In this document: piece by piece, positions 63,953 to 64,000 of the stretch
How positions within the stretch are numbered: position 1 is the first letter of the stretch
Layout: each line of letters starts with the position of its first letter
Source: Marinobacter sp. HL-58
GTDB taxonomy: Bacteria > Pseudomonadota > Gammaproteobacteria > Pseudomonadales > Oleiphilaceae
DNA length: 64,000 nucleotides
Assembly: GCF_001314605.1 (NCBI RefSeq)
Contig: NZ_LIHP01000001.1
Span: 248,001-312,000, forward strand
Direction of reading: 5' to 3'
Position numbers and translations under genes: made by a program
Notes under the pieces: generated by a model
The model's input: only the letters and a program-made list of their open reading frames with translations
Databases searched by the model: none
Told to the model about the DNA's origin: nothing

Positions 63953-64000
63953 AGTGGTATTGCCAAGCCCATGATTGCGATTGGCAGTTTGAAATCAGTG

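Noticed and set aside
63787-63974. 65-codon open frame after the antitoxin gene
   Set aside because: Overlaps the antitoxin end, has no ribosome site, and runs into the right inverted repeat; no domain.
1-64000. CRISPR array, prophage, secretion-system or antiphage cluster
   Set aside because: No regularly spaced repeats, no integrase, capsid or nuclease-helicase genes were found. The only defence-like item is the small BrnT/BrnA-type pair.

Overview
The window looks like a chromosomal segment of a marine gammaproteobacterium, most likely Marinobacter or a close relative. That is an inference from gene content: a PQQ/ethanol regulon, a guanidine-catabolism operon, ErcA/ErcS and many chemoreceptors, in moderately GC-rich coding sequence with Shine-Dalgarno starts. 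No rRNA, tRNA, CRISPR array, prophage or insertion sequence was found.

Layout. (1) 1-2.8 kb: a truncated MoxJ-like binding protein and a PQQ alcohol dehydrogenase whose active site carries the extra Asp typical of lanthanide-dependent enzymes. (2) 2.9-7.4 kb: ABC ATPase and permease under a guanidine-I riboswitch, then an alpha/beta hydrolase and type III glutamine synthetase (divergent). (3) 7.5-18.7 kb: signal transduction, with three chemoreceptors (one Aer-like), a hybrid histidine kinase, an HD-GYP response regulator and a diguanylate cyclase. (4) 18.7-20.6 kb: AraC and TetR regulators. (5) 20.6-27.2 kb: guanidine catabolism operon (two carboxyguanidine-deiminase-type subunits, biotin-dependent guanidine carboxylase, periplasmic binding protein) under a second guanidine-I riboswitch. 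(6) 27.5-37.4 kb: exaC, pqqABCDE, an S9 peptidase, ercA and ercS. (7) 37.5-47.7 kb: fumC, a CarS-like membrane protein, a phosphoesterase, chrA, msrA/msrB, a sulfite oxidase with cytochrome c, a Ca2+/cation antiporter and mqo. (8) 47.8-53.8 kb: an ATP-grasp protein, a large unrecognised protein with a possible Cys-His-Asn triad, an acetolactate-synthase-like ThDP enzyme and a lipoprotein. (9) 53.8-62.2 kb: ExoD, a peroxiredoxin and an inorganic-sulfur cluster (rhodanese, octaheme cytochrome, cytochrome b, SLAC1-type channel, DsrE-like protein, ETHE1-like hydrolase, sulfide:quinone oxidoreductase). (10) 62.3-64 kb: a YedK-type protein and a BrnT/BrnA-like toxin-antitoxin pair flanked by short inverted repeats.

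How it fits together. Two separated loci appear to form one guanidine uptake and degradation system: the binding protein sits with the catabolic enzymes while permease and ATPase lie 16 kb away. Each locus has the same control architecture, a sigma-54-like promoter followed by a guanidine-I riboswitch. Allophanate hydrolase, needed to finish the pathway, is not in the window. PQQ made by pqqA-E would serve the alcohol dehydrogenase, ExaC would oxidise the aldehyde product, and ErcA/ErcS are known regulators of this system in Pseudomonas. The sulfur genes outline sulfide to persulfide to sulfite to sulfate. The 47.8-52.8 kb operon is the least explained block.
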